A DNA stretch of 64,000 bases from Ampelomyces quisqualis. Lineage: Eukaryota; Ascomycota; Dothideomycetes; Pleosporales; Phaeosphaeriaceae. A model generated the notes under the pieces. The model was given only the letters and a program-made list of their open reading frames with translations. It did not search any database and had not been told where the DNA came from. Each line of letters starts with the position of its first letter. Within the stretch, counting starts at the first letter, position 1. This document shows positions 1-11,642 of this stretch, piece by piece. Location of the stretch: NCBI GenBank assembly GCA_018398575.1, contig JAGTXZ010000014.1, positions 1,364,001 to 1,428,000 of the forward strand. Direction: 5' to 3'. The translations under genes and the position numbers were made by a program.

Positions 1-1634
1 TTCGGGCTCATCTCCGAGCGTCTTATCTTCAAAGTGAGAAATATTTCTCTACATGCGCTCCTGCAACAGCCTTTGCAATGGCATGAATCGGACGGCAGGA
101 CTCCATCGATGTTGCTTGAATATATCACCAAAGACGGCAACGCTCTCGCCGGATTCAGTGGCTCCATTATTGGTAGGTGGCGCTATTCACAACCTAGTTT
201 CGTGCTCAATGACTAACAATATGGTTCAAAGGCACATTGTTTTCTGTTATCGTCAACTTCATTGCCGCTATCGTCTTGTCCCATATTGTGGCATGGCGAA
301 TCGCACTCGTGTGTTTAGTAGTCATACCGCTCCTTCTTGGCGCTGGTTACATGCAGCTTCGGGCTATCGGTAAATTTGCTACTAAGCATGCAGGTGCCTT
401 TTCTTCATCGATTGGCATCACGATAGAAGCAGTCTCGAATATCCGCACTGTACACGCTCTTTCTATTGAAGACGAGATTCTCCAAACCTATCGTCGTTCC
501 CTGAGGACTCCTCGGAAAGAGATGGTACAGCAGAGCTTCAGGACCAATGTTTGGTTGGCGATCGCCAACTCTTGCGGTGGCTTCATTTACGCATTTGCTT
601 ATTGGTGGGGATCGAAGAACATTATAGAGGGCAGGTACAGCCAAACGGAATTCTTCATTATCCTCATTGTCATGCTGGTGTCAGCGCAGCTCTGGGGCCA
701 GCTATTTACCCTCGCGCCGGAAATCGCGAAGGCTAAAAGCGCCATGTCGCGAATCTGTGGTCTTGTCGATCTTGAAAACCGATTCGATACATCTGGCTTC
801 AACTCATCCAGGACAGGCCACGAGCAGAAACAGCTCGATATCGAGGCAGCCGCCGACGTCGAAAAGCTTCAGGGTCCACAAGGAGGTGCACGCATCGTGT
901 TTAGAGACGTTGAATTTTCCTACCCTGCGCGCCCAGGCATTTCCGTGCTTTCATCGCTTTCCTTCTCAATACAGCCTGGCCAATTCTGTGCTCTGGTCGG
1001 CCCTTCAGGCGCTGGCAAGAGCACCGTCCTTGCATTGCTCGAGCGATTCTACACGCCCTCATCCGGCAACATCTTCATCAATGGTTTTGATATTGCACGC
1101 CATGCTACCACGTCATTTAGGGATGACATTGCCTACGTTCCTCAGGATAATGTTATGTTTCAAGGCACCATAAGGTTCAACATCGCTCTTGGCGCACGGC
1201 CAGGATACACGCCATCGGACGAGGAGGTGCAGGAAGCTTGCAAGTTAGCAAACATACACGAAGCTATCATGGAACTACCGCAAGGCTATGACACCGAGTG
1301 TGGATCTAACGGATCTCAGCTATCTGGTGGCCAGCGACAGCGACTATCGATTGCACGTGCATTAGTACGAAAACCGAAACTACTGTTGCTGGACGAAAGC
1401 ACCAGCGCTTTGGATGCAGAGAGCGAGAAGGCTCTCGAGCTCGGTCTTGAGCGTGCCGTGAAAGGACATGGGGTCACAGTGATTGCCATTGCGCATCGGC
1501 TGCGGACTATCGCACGTGCAGATATGATTTTCCTGGTTGAAGGCGGCAGGGTCGTTGATCAGGGAAGACATGAAGAGTTGGTACACCGCAGCGAAAGTTA
1601 CAGGGTCAATGCCCTGCACCAGATGCTGGGTTGA
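1..1634 (+). CDS. ABC exporter, ABCB/Ste6-type, 3' part (TMD2 + NBD2)
   Basis: The C-terminal half of a full-size multidrug-type ABC transporter; the 5' part lies outside the window. Exons are 1..172 and 232..1634. The intron (173..231) has a gtaggt donor, a GACTAAC branch and an ag acceptor, and restores the frame. After the membrane helices comes one nucleotide-binding domain: Walker A GPSGAGKST (about nt 999), signature LSGGQRQRL (about 1320), Walker B LLLLDES (about 1381) and H-loop AIAHR (about 1485). It pumps a small molecule across a membrane using ATP. Its position beside a siderophore-type NRPS matches known fungal sidD/NPS6 loci, where an ABC exporter is a neighbour. A siderophore-related substrate is therefore plausible but is inferred from context. 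Confidence 0.9.
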
Positions 1635-1777
1635 ACTCGCCAAATCTCTGCAAGTACTGACAAGCGACAAGACACCCTCACGGGTCGTCTGTACACCTAT
1701 CGCGTCTTCAGAGGAGCTTTGTACACTATTGCGAACCGCCAATAAATCAATACAATAATTCGAGTCTCAGACTCGTG

Positions 1778-2530
1778 CTATCTATACTCGATAGCTGCCG
1801 GGACCTTTCCGTTCGCTCCTGTCGGTACATATATAAACAAAGCTACTCTGCTTTCGTTCCCTACGCTGCCTGCTCCAGTTGTTTCGAGAACGTCCGATTT
1901 CTTTAGCTGGTGTACCATGCGCTGACATCCCATTTTCTCGTACAGCCGAACACCTTCAGGCGAACTCTCAACATAAATGGGTAGCCCTACTTTCTCCGCA
2001 ATGCCAATGCCATACTCCATCAGCAACTGACCAATTCCCTTGCGCTGATAATCTGGATGGACGGCGACAACATGGCAGTATATGTATTTCTGGTCGAGCC
2101 AAAACTTCTCTCTCGCATCCCACAGTGGCGATATTAGCGACTCAGCATGCTCACGTTCGTGGCCACTCAGCCATGAGATTTCTCCTCTTCTCCATGTACT
2201 GGGTGTGAGATATATATCCCACAAGGCCATGCCAACCACTTTTCCCGTGTCAATATCGACACACTTGGATGTGTATTGGTTCGAGTCTGTTGACCAGTAA
2301 TGCGACGTGTGTGCGGTGTGCCCTTTTCTGACATATGTCAGTTGGTAATGGCACAGTGAGCGAGCGCACAAAGCGGCCTACCTGAAGTCTGAGTCCCGAT
2401 TGGTCATGTCAGCTGCCGTAGCTGAGGGAAATAAAGCCCTCGTGACCGCATTGTCTTTGAATGCAGTGAAATACACGTCGTACACCGCGGTAATGTCGGT
2501 CACCAACGCAGGAAGAACCACAAAACCCAT
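1778..2530 (-). CDS. GNAT-family N-acetyltransferase
   Basis: A 232-residue protein from exons 2382..2530 and 1778..2327. The 54-bp intron (gtagg..cag) joins them in frame. It starts MGFVVLPALVTD and carries the acetyl-CoA-binding loop of the GNAT fold in VAVHPDYQRKGIGQLL, followed by the usual late strand YVESSPEGVRLYEKMGC. The family moves acetyl or other acyl groups from CoA to an amine; the substrate cannot be read here. The gene is divergent from the NRPS, and the shared 1.5-kb promoter holds two ATCTGATAA sites. A role in siderophore precursor or product acylation (as for SidG or SidF-type enzymes) is an inference from position only. A general drug or amine acetylase is equally possible. 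Confidence 0.85.
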
Positions 2531-3270
2531 GCTGTCTGCAGCCTGGCAGTGAAGCGAGCACTATGCAGCGGATTAGTCAAGCTATGGAACGACCTCCGTA
2601 TTCATACACTTCAAACTGTGTGGCTATACGAGCTGCAATGTAATGCGCGTCGAATCTCTCGATAGCAAATATCGACGAGCTGTCAAAGACCTGATGGAGA
2701 AGCAGGAAACACGGGGCCTAGATCGCGCAGAAATACCAAGGAATTTTATTATCGTACGGCTTGTCCGATGTTGTGCTGCGACAAAACGTTGAGAAATGTT
2801 TTCTGTGCCAACGCGGGCTGAGCAAAGAGACCATAGAATTTCCGACTCCACCATCCGTCCGAAATCTGCCTCCCATAGCCATGATAGGAACAACGATCTA
2901 GCAGTCCCACTCGTGTATCTGCCTGTCTCCTGACATGTTCCGTCATGGTCGCTGGGGGTAGCCGCCACAGACCCACAGACATCACGTTCCTTGATCCAGA
3001 TTATCGTGGCGTCTCACTTGTTCATGTCGGGCATCCCTTCGGATCCGCTCTAGTTAAGCGAGGACCATGATTCCACGCGGGATTCGCATCGCTAGGTAGC
3101 ACGTCGGTCCTTTCGACATTTTAGGAAACTCGTGGATGCTCTTGGCAGGACATGGACAAACCAAGCGTGCATGTTACGTACTCCATGGCACGTGCCGGTC
3201 GGCAAATTGGTCTAGGCATGCACGGCACGTCAAACCATGCCTGCTAGCTTGCCGCTCCGAAGATTGGCCG

Positions 3271-3279
3271 TTATCAGAT
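3271..3279 (-). promoter_or_regulatory. SreA/Sre1-type GATA site (ATCTGATAA)
   Basis: The plus strand reads TTATCAGAT, the reverse complement of ATCTGATAA. This matches the ATCWGATAA consensus known for iron-responsive GATA repressors of siderophore genes (A. fumigatus SreA, Histoplasma Sre1). It lies 765 bp before the NRPS start and 741 bp before the GNAT start. Confidence 0.6.
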
Positions 3280-3377
3280 GGAAAACACATGGAGATCGAC
3301 CGATGTCACCCTGCATCCATCCACCTTCCCTAACACGGACAGCTCCGTTCTACTCCGTATGCTTTGTGCAATTAGAG

Positions 3378-3386
3378 TTATCAGAT
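3378..3386 (-). promoter_or_regulatory. Second SreA/Sre1-type GATA site (ATCTGATAA)
   Basis: A second exact TTATCAGAT, 107 bp from the first and in the same orientation. Two exact 9-bp matches in one intergenic region make chance less likely. It lies 650 bp before the NRPS start. Confidence 0.6.
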
Positions 3387-3756
3387 CATCGTACCCTTAC
3401 AAGTGGCAAGCCCTCTCGGTATCGGCAAGCCCGCTCGGTATCGGCACGCAAAGATTTTCTTTACAGCGGAAAAGGGCTAATACTGAGACTCTCGCCCAAA
3501 TGGCGCGGAGAGTGACAGACGGGGGTGTGTCAGACCCTGGAATGACGGCATGGAAAAGATGACGCGAGCGGCTGTGGTCCAATGATGTAGAACTTGGCCG
3601 TGGAGTGTGGGAGTGCAGCGTTGCTGGAAGACGTCCTAGGACAACCATCTTCAAGTAAGACCGAAGCTCGAGTGGAGAACTTGTGTAGAACGCCAATTCG
3701 CGATGCTTGGCTCCTTGTATGAGCATGCCTGGGAGTTGGATCGTTCGACACTAGCT

Positions 3757-4008
3757 CTTCAGCACTCTCACACTGCTTTACATCTTAGAGCCCTTCAGCA
3801 CTCTCACACTTCTTTACATCCTAGAGCTCTTCAACACTCTCACACTGCTTTACATCCTAGAGCCCTTCAGCACTCTCACACTTCTTTACATCCTAGAGCT
3901 CTTCAACACTCTCACACTGCTTTACATCCTAGAGCCCCTCAGCACTCTTACACTTCTTTACATCCTAGAGCTCTTCAACACTCTCACACTACTTTCCACC
4001 ATCGAAAG
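3757..4008 (+). repeat. 36-bp minisatellite, 7 copies, in the NRPS leader
   Basis: Seven copies of a 36-bp unit start at 3757, 3793, 3829, 3865, 3901, 3937 and 3973; the last is diverged. The unit begins CTTCA[G/A]CACTCTCACAC. Alternate copies share GCTTTACATC or TCTTTACATC, so the array may have grown as a 72-bp dimer. The unit is a multiple of three and the open frame that runs through it (coding 12-residue LQHSHTALHPRA-like repeats) is in frame with the NRPS start at 4036. Confidence 0.9.
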
Positions 4009-4035
4009 AACCCAAATCCCGCACGTCAAAGGACA

Positions 4036-7000
4036 ATGGATTCTCGTCCGCGCAAGAGGATACATCTTGCGAATGACGATGACACTCCGTCATTTGGGTG
4101 TCATGGCACGCAAAAGCTTTACGGAGACATGATGCATACCGATGGCCACGTCAGATTTCAGAATGAGAATTCTGAAAAGAAGAATCAGCGTGGACAGAGG
4201 TCTAACAACGCTCGTATCACCATACCTCAAGATTGCACGTTGGATGCGGTACTGGACACCGCTCTTACGGCATGGACTATCTTGATCCAGCGATATCAGC
4301 GCGACACGTTCCATCAATTCACGTGGAGTATCAAGGGAAACAGCAATGACGCGCAATGCGTTCAAACCACAGAACTTGACTTCTCTGACCAGAAGACTGC
4401 AGAGGACTTGAGGCAAAGACTAAGCAGCTTGCGACCTGCTGGGTATGCTCTTAGTAAAAATTCAACCATTATTATGAACGACGGTACCAATGCTGAAGTA
4501 CGTACGGAAGGAAATCTCTTCAACGCGGTACTGACCTTTACTAGTGGACTTTCGAGTTGTCGCTAAGCCTCCTGGATAGTTCATTGGCCGCAACCTCCCG
4601 ATGGCTACCTCCTAACATGTCAGAATACCAGTCGGTGTCTCAAGTTCATTTGTTTGCAGTTATTCTTGATACCCTTTTCAAAGACCCAGAACATGGGATG
4701 TCCGATTTTCTCTCTGTTTCGCAAGACGAGCTCGAACAATTATGGAGCTGGAATTCACCAATTCCACCAGACAGGCAAATATGCTATCACGAGATGATTG
4801 CCGAGCAAGTCGCTCGACAGCCAGACAAGGTAGCTATCGAAGCCTGGGACGGGAAATTGACGTATCGTCAAGTCGAGGATTACTCTACCCATCTAGCCCA
4901 GGCCTTGCTGCTGCTGGATGACTCTCCAAACCAGATCATCCCCTTGCTTTTTGAGAAGTCTAGATGGACAGCAGTCGTCGTCATAGCAGTCATGAAGGCA
5001 GGAGCTTGTTTTGCTCTGCTTGATCCTGCTCAGCCAGAGGGACGCTTGAAGTCAATCACCGAGCAAACCAACGCGACATTGTTCATTTGCGCGAAGTCAC
5101 AATCGACCCTTGCGGCGCATATTGCCCCTTCAGCTACGATTGTACCCATCTCACAGTCCAAGTTCGACAACGTCTACAGCCCTCAGGCCCAGGAACAGCC
5201 AGAGATGCCATTACCAAAAGTCTCTCCGCGTGCATGCATGTACATTCAGTTCACAAGTGGTAGTACTGGTCTGCCAAAGGGGTGCATGATCACCCACAGT
5301 CAATATACGTCCGGCGCAGTGCCTCGAGCGCACAAGGTTGGATATCGACAGCACTCCCGTGTTTTAGACTTTGCCAGTTACGCTTTCGACGTTTGTATCG
5401 ACTCGATGCTTTGCACCCTGGCGCACGGAGGAACACTTTGCACACCATCTGAAGAGCGTCGTATGAACGATCTCAGTGGAGCAATGCGCGATCTCCGTGT
5501 CACTTTTGCTGGTATGACACCATCTGTTGCTCGCACGCTAGACGTAGATATCTTAGACCATCTCGACTCGATCGCACTTGGTGGTGAAGGTGTTTCCGCT
5601 AGCGACGCAACTTCATGGGGCCGCAGGACAAAGGTGGTCAACGCCTATGGACCTTCGGAGACTACCGTAGGAGCAACTATCAATCCTGACATCGGCGCGA
5701 AATCATACATCACCATGGGCAAAGCCACGGGATGCGCATTGTGGTTGACGGAGCCTGGCGACCACAACAGGCTCGTGCCAATCGGAGCAGTCGGTGAACT
5801 TCTTATCGAAGGTCCCATCGTTGGCAATGGGTATCTCAATAACCCAACCAAGACACGAGAAGTCTTCATCGAAGATCCTGAGTTTCTTCAACATGGGAGC
5901 AAAAGCTTCCCTGGCCGACACGGACGCATATACAAGACTGGCGATCTCGTCAAGTATGACCCTGATGGCAACGGCGAGATTATCTTCGTTGGCCGTCAAG
6001 ATCAGCAAGTCAAGCTTCGAGGCCAACGTATCGAGCTGGCTGAGATCGAATACAACATGCAGAAGCATTTGCCGGCAGACTGCCAACTTGCAGCTGAAGT
6101 TATCAAGCCCAGTGGTAGCGCCGAATCCACGCTTGTGGCCTTCCTGGTCGAGCAGAAAAAGAGTGACATGCGTCATTTGGATGGCCATCTCTTTGGTAGC
6201 TTCTCGAACAAGTTTCAAACTGCCCTGCAGGAGGCGACGAAGCAACTATGCAACGATCTGCCGGGGTATATGGTTCCCACCGCCTACATTCCACTCTGGA
6301 AAATGCCTCTACTAGTATCGTGCAAGACGGACAGGAAGCGACTACGTGAGATCAGCAATTCGATAACTCGTCAGGATCTCAGACGCTTCAACGCCATAAT
6401 GTCTGAGAAGAAAGAGCCAATCACTGAGACAGAAGTGAAGCTCGGAGCACTGTGGGCAAAAGTTCTTGGTGGCGATGCAGACTTCAGTGGCAACGACAAC
6501 TTCTTTAGTATGGGTGGCGACTCATTGCGCGCCATGAGACTAGTCGCTGCTGCCCGGGAAGAGGCTGTTGTACTGAATGTACCAGACGTTATGCTCAACC
6601 CCACGCTCTCTGCTATGGCGGCTAAAGCGACCCCCCTATCCGAAGAAGAGTCCAACGACGTGCAGCCATTCTCACTTATCGGACAGGACTGGAATGCTGC
6701 GCAAGCTCAAATCGAGGGTGCCGAGCTTTGTAATGTCGACGTATCTGCTGTGGAAGACATTTACCCTTGTACACCTCTTCAGGAAGGCCTCATGGCATTG
6801 TCCGCCAAGTTCCACGATGCGTACGTGGCTCAGAGAGTCGCTACAATGAACGTCGAAGCAGCGGGTAAACTGAAGAAAGCATTTGACACAGCTGTCAAGG
6901 GCTCGCCTGTGCTGCGATCGCGCATTGTCAACGTACCTGGCCGTGGCCTGTTCCAGGTTGTGCTCAGGGACGCTCAATTGGTTCGCGAACATGGCTCGGA

Positions 7001-9992
7001 CGTGTCTATCTATCTTGAGACGGACCGCAAAGAGACAATGGAGCTCGGTACAGCACTTTTCCGCTACGGCGTTGTTGAAGAGAGCGACAGCGATAAGGCG
7101 CACTTTATAATCACAATGCACCATGCAGTTTACGACGGGTGGTCGATGCCACTAGTATTTGAAAGGATCAACTCCGCTTTCATGGGTAAGGGGACGACCC
7201 GGCCGGCAACATTCAAGCACTTTATTAGATATCTTACCAACCTCGATCCAAGCGTCTCCAAAGACTACTGGAAAAATCGTCTGGATGGTGCGAGTCCACA
7301 TCAATTCCCTCCACTCCCGCAACAGGGCTACGTCACCCAGGCCGACTCTCTGCTGGAGCATTATGTTAATATTCCGACTTCCGCTCATTTCAAGCTTACA
7401 TTGGCCACGGTCATTCGTGGTGCATGGGCACTCGTCTCTTCGCTCTACATGGGTCATTCAGACATCATTTTCGGGGAAACGCTTACTGGGCGCTCTGCAC
7501 CTGTGCACGGTATCGAGCATATTGAGGGACCGATGATTACTACCATTCCTGTTCGAGTGCGACTTAGCCTGGATCGGCCGATTTCAGACTTCTTGCAAGC
7601 TGTGCACGCGCTCACTGTACAGCAAATTCCACACGAACATCTTGGTTTACAGAACATTCGACGCCTCAGCAAAGACGCTCGTGCAGCATGCAATCTTCGC
7701 ACTGGTCTCGTACTGCATCCCAAGGAAGATGAAAATTGGGGCAGTGATACATACGAAGACTCTCCAGCCAACAAGTTCATGCCCGCCGACGATGCCGAAG
7801 CCGCGCGAGAGGCACTCAAGTTCAATACCTACGCACTGATGCTTGTTTGCACCTTGGATGAGAACGGCTTCCTTATCATGGCCAGTTTTGATTCAAATTG
7901 CATCAGCTCTGCCACGATGGAACGAGTACTTGTCGTGCTCGATCGTATTGTTACTGCTTTCTTAGGGAATCCTGAAAGCAACTTGCGTGATTTAGCAGTG
8001 CTTGGTCCTCAAGAGCAGCGAGACGCGCAGCAGATGAGGCCGAAAGACGTTTTGAGCGACAGCGGAGTTGGCATGTCGCCTATCGAAGGGGCTACTGCTG
8101 AGGAAGCGCTTGCGTCGTCAGGAATTATATCTGCAAATGAGAAGAAACTGAGAGGTCTTTTGAGTCGCATCTTGGGCATGTCCGAGACTGACATCAATCC
8201 AAGCGACAGCTTCTTCGAGCTCGGTGGTGACTCAATCGGGGCTATGAGACTGGTGTCGGATGCTCGAGCTCAAGGCTTCAACATCTCGGTCGCGCAAGTC
8301 TTCCAAAGCAAGTCGCTGTCCGAGCTGGCCGCATCGTTCGGCAACGAAGCCGAAGAAGTGCTCGTGGAATCGCTCAGTCGTATTCTTGGTATACCAAAGG
8401 ACGAGATCAAGGCTTCCGATAGCTTCTTCGAATTGGGTGGCGACTCCATCAGTGCAATGCGACTGGTCTCAGACGCTCGGGCTCAGGGCTTGGAGATGAA
8501 TGTCACACAGGTGTTCCAGAGCAAGTCGCTGTCTGAGCTTGCTTCCTCTGCACAAAAGTCGAAGTCTGGACAACCTGATGTCGCGGTCGATGCGCCATTT
8601 GTGGCGCTGGGCAAGGAAGAATCGCTGTATAGTGCTGATCGCATTCGCTCGTACCTGGAGAACCCAGAATGGGATATCGTCAACATCTACCCACTGCGAC
8701 CACTTCAACAGCTCGCTGTAGAGGGAACTGTTGATCTCCCACGTTACTCGTTACGCTATGAGCTGATAAAATTTGTTACGCCCGTCAACCGAGCGAAGCT
8801 TGCGCAAGCTTGCCAGGAGCTTGTCGCCCGCAATGAGGTTCTTCGCACTGTGTTTGTCCTAGATGGAGATAGGAACCTTGGAGTCGTACTTTCGTCTCTG
8901 GAAGTACCATACAGCGAGATCGCTGTTCCAGAGTGTGAAGGTATGGACCAGTTCGCTCAAAGACATGTGCAAAAGGACATAGAAGCACCCAAGCCGCATG
9001 GCTCATCATTCGTCGGCTTTACGCTGTTTATCTCGAGCACAACTGGCGCTTCAACACTTGCTTTCCGCATCTCGCACGCACAATACGACGAGATGTGTCT
9101 GCCCACGCTTTTCGCGCAACTCTCAGCCCTCTACAGAGACGCTGATGTACCAAGGACCGAGCCTTACAGCAAACATGTAAATCACGTCGTCCTCAACAAC
9201 ATATCTCAGAGCATTCCGTACTGGCAAAATCTGCTCTCGAACTCACACATGTCTGTGCTTAAGCCCGACATACCTCTCACGAACCGCAGGGCAGCAGACA
9301 TCTACCTTGAATTCGACATCTCTGCCCGCCCATCAAACATCACCATCGGCTCTCTTCCCACGGCTGCTTGGGCCCTCGCTCTCGCGCGCCGTCTCGCTAG
9401 CCGAAATATCGTATTCGGCGAGGTTGTGAGCGGGCGAAATATTGGCGTTCCCAGTGCAGACCGCATCTTCGGCCCAACATGGCAGTACATTCCCTTCCGC
9501 GTTCCCTTCAAAAGTGCATGGACCTACCTCGATCTTCTCAACTTCGTGCAACAGCAACACATCGAGTCCGCTGCGTACGAGGGCATGGGCTTCGCTGAGA
9601 TTGTGGACAACTGCACGACTTGGGATCCGAAGGAAACGACGTGGTTCGATACGGTGGTTCACCAAGCGCCAGCGTGGGTCGAGGAAATGCCGTTTGGTAG
9701 TGATGCAGAGGGCAACAAGATTGAGGCCAAGTTTGAGACAATGTATCCACACGCTGAGCCGTTGAGAGAGTGGAAGTGTCAGGCTTTCGTGAAGGAGGGA
9801 GGAAAGAAGCTGGGGATTGAGATTGTGACGTTTGAGGAATGGATTGCAGTGGGGGAAGAGTTATTGAAGGAGGTTGGTGAGGCACTGGGCATGTTGATGG
9901 GCGCGAGGGCGGGAGAAAGGATTTTCGAGGACGACGGCGAGGTGGAGCATGTGGGGACGCAGAGATTGGAGGATTTCGAGAGTGTGATGTGA
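4036..9992 (+). CDS. NRPS, A-T-C-T-T-C, siderophore synthetase-like (SidD/NPS6 type)
   Basis: A 1969-residue nonribosomal peptide synthetase from exons 4036..4497 and 4545..9992. The 47-bp intron (GTACGT donor, CTGAC branch, TAG acceptor) fuses two open frames at the end of an N-terminal condensation-like stub. Adenylation domain: FTSGSTGLPKG (about residue 390), NAYGPSET (520), catalytic lysine in CKTDRKRL (747). Thiolation serines fall at about 814, 1384 and 1456 (GGDS). The first C domain has an intact HHAVYDG (1013). The terminal C domain has SHAQYDE (1664), the degenerate form common in fungal terminal domains. A single A domain used repeatedly with extra T-C units is how fungal extracellular hydroxamate siderophore synthetases are built. 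The neighbouring ABC pump and iron-type GATA sites agree. The substrate code was not assigned, and the degenerate second A domain that I recall for some NPS6 proteins is absent, so the exact clade is open. Confidence 0.9.
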
Positions 9993-10469
9993 TGTGATGG
10001 AAGGATCTTTCGATTTATTGATTCTTGGAGTCTGCGCTGTCATAGTTTCCTACACTTTGATTGGTTTCTACGGCTTACGCTTATTTGAAGATGTCCGCAC
10101 AAGTCCTACCTCGCTAGATGCGTCGTGGTTATTCAATCCTCTAGTCTCTTGTTCATATCGTTCTTGCTACAAAGTTCCTTCCGCAAACTCCTTGAGCCCG
10201 CTCTTAGCGTGTCGCGTGATGTAAATTGGTAGCACGAAGAAGGAAGTCGGCATCGCGTGGTTGTAAGTGTCACCCTTGCAACACACATTCCTGAAATTCT
10301 TCGCGTGGAAGTGCTTATCTGTTCGCAACAGGGAGGCATATAAACCCTGGGCTCGCAGGTCATTGTCTACACATCCACTGTCGCCCAGAAGAGTTCGACT
10401 AACATTCTTCCGCAACCAAGCTCACCTCACCTCACCAGAAAGGGCTCACTTGAAAGAGAAGGTCCCACG
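9993..10469. other. Intergenic, promoter of the cysteine-rich protein gene
   Basis: No gene is seen. The right part holds a TATA box and a CA-rich stretch with repeated CTCACCT before the start at 10470, which looks like the promoter and leader of the downstream gene. Confidence 0.5.
10339..10344 (+). promoter_or_regulatory. TATA box of the cysteine-rich protein gene
   Basis: TATAAA lies 126 bp upstream of the ATG at 10470, a usual spacing for a regulated fungal promoter with a leader of about 100 nt. Confidence 0.45.
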
Positions 10470-10896
10470 ATGAAGTTTTTCTTCGCACTCTGCACACTCA
10501 TTGCCCTGGCAGTCGCCCTGCCCTCTCCTAGCAACAACGGCGTATCCAATGCCGACACTTCCACATCAGCAGTTGCCAACTGCCAGCCCGACGTGTCTTA
10601 CTGCTACGAACAAATTGTTCGAGACTTGGGTACATGCTTCATCCGATTTTCGTGCGCGTTTCACCTCCGCTGACCAGAAGTAAGGCGTACCCAAACAAAC
10701 CATCCTCCACCAGTACTGCGACCAACAATTCAAGTACGATGCATTGTCTTGCCACGCATGCCACAAATTCCCATGGCCTTTGGATTATTGCTGGGATGGA
10801 CCTGGAGCGTGGAAGTCGGTATTCACATGCCAGGGTGGCACGGAGTATGTTTTCAAGGAGAGGTGTGATTCGTGCGAGGCGGGGAAGTGCAAGTAA
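10470..10896 (+). CDS. Small secreted cysteine-rich protein (effector candidate)
   Basis: A 123-residue protein from exons 10470..10629 and 10685..10896. The 55-bp intron (GTACAT donor, GCTGACC branch, TAAG acceptor) joins in phase 1. Without splicing the frame stops after 67 residues. The N-terminus MKFFFALCTLIALAVALP is a clear signal peptide. The mature part has ten cysteines, two before the intron (NCQPDVSYC) and eight after it, including SCHACHK and the end CDSCEAGKCK, so five disulfides are possible. A secreted, short, even-cysteine protein fits the fungal effector, toxin-like or antimicrobial class; no family was recognised. A TATA box lies upstream. Confidence 0.75.
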
Positions 10897-11137
10897 GGGA
10901 CGCCGATGACAAGGTGGAGGTATGGAAGGGCATGAAGGAGGGTCCTTTGACAATAGTGCACCTACAGTTGTGATGAAGAGAGGCTCTCCCTTTGCGCGCC
11001 ACAAAGGCGAAGCATGTAAGTTTATGGAAGATGGAAAGGTGGTACACGTGCTCACGTGGTTTTGCGTGTCACGTAGAGTCTCAAATAGGTTGGTCATTCT
11101 ACTAGCGCGTTATCTCCCCTGCTTCCCAGGCGGCAGG

Positions 11138-11642
11138 TCAACTGACCATGGGATGTCCCTCGGCAGACTTGGGAACTGGTTAGCGTGGGTAGACCGTAGA
11201 AATTGTAAGCTAGGCCATAATTAGATTAACGTGCGCGCTAGACTACTCCTAGATAGCTTGTACTTACACGTTTTAACTATATGTGAAACACGTTTTAACT
11301 ATATTTTAAACACATTTTACATGTATATTAAAATTATTATATAGAAATACATTTTAAACACATTTTAAACACGTTTCGAATGTGTTTAAAATATATCTTA
11401 AATGTATTTATTTATATTACACAGTTAGGGTTAGTTTAAGGTTAGAGTTAGTTAACTTAGAGTAAGTTTAGAGTAAGGGATATAGAGTATATTTAAAAAA
11501 AATAGTTAAAAAATAAAATATATTATAAACACGTTTTAACTATGTTCTAGTAGTCTGACTTGAAATTTTCTTTTAGGGGCATCTATACCACTTTGGGTAT
11601 TCCGAAGTCTGCCGAGGTGCAACCCATGGTCAGTTGACATGC
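11138..11642. mobile_element. Inverted-repeat element with AT-rich core
   Basis: The arm at 11138-11175 (TCAACTGACCATGGG..CTCGGCAGACTT) recurs inverted at about 11605-11642 with about four mismatches in 36 bp. Between them is a strongly AT-rich core with repeated ACACGTTTTAACTATA/ACACATTTTAAACA motifs. Just outside, the flanks share a direct match (CCTGCTTCCC..GGCAG[G/A]TCAACTG). This resembles a small non-coding DNA transposon or foldback element. No transposase and no clear short target duplication are seen. Confidence 0.5.

Larger units (their letters stand above)
2531..3756. other. Bidirectional promoter region between GNAT and NRPS
   Basis: No convincing gene is seen; the open frames here are short and unrelated to known proteins. 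The region separates the divergent GNAT (start 2530) and NRPS (start 4036) genes. It contains two TTATCAGAT sites (3271, 3378) and a short tandem repeat of about 20 bp near 3411-3445 (AAGCCC[T/G]CTCGGTATCGGC). Confidence 0.6.

Noticed and set aside
2277..2287. GGTTCGAGTC, tRNA B-box-like
   Set aside because: Lies inside the GNAT coding exon and has no A box or tRNA fold around it.
3757..4008. Possible CRISPR-like regular array
   Set aside because: The repeats are directly adjacent with no unique spacers, and the sequence is clearly fungal; it is a minisatellite.
11425..11436. TTAGGGTTAG, telomere-like
   Set aside because: Only about one and a half units in an AT-rich element; not an array.
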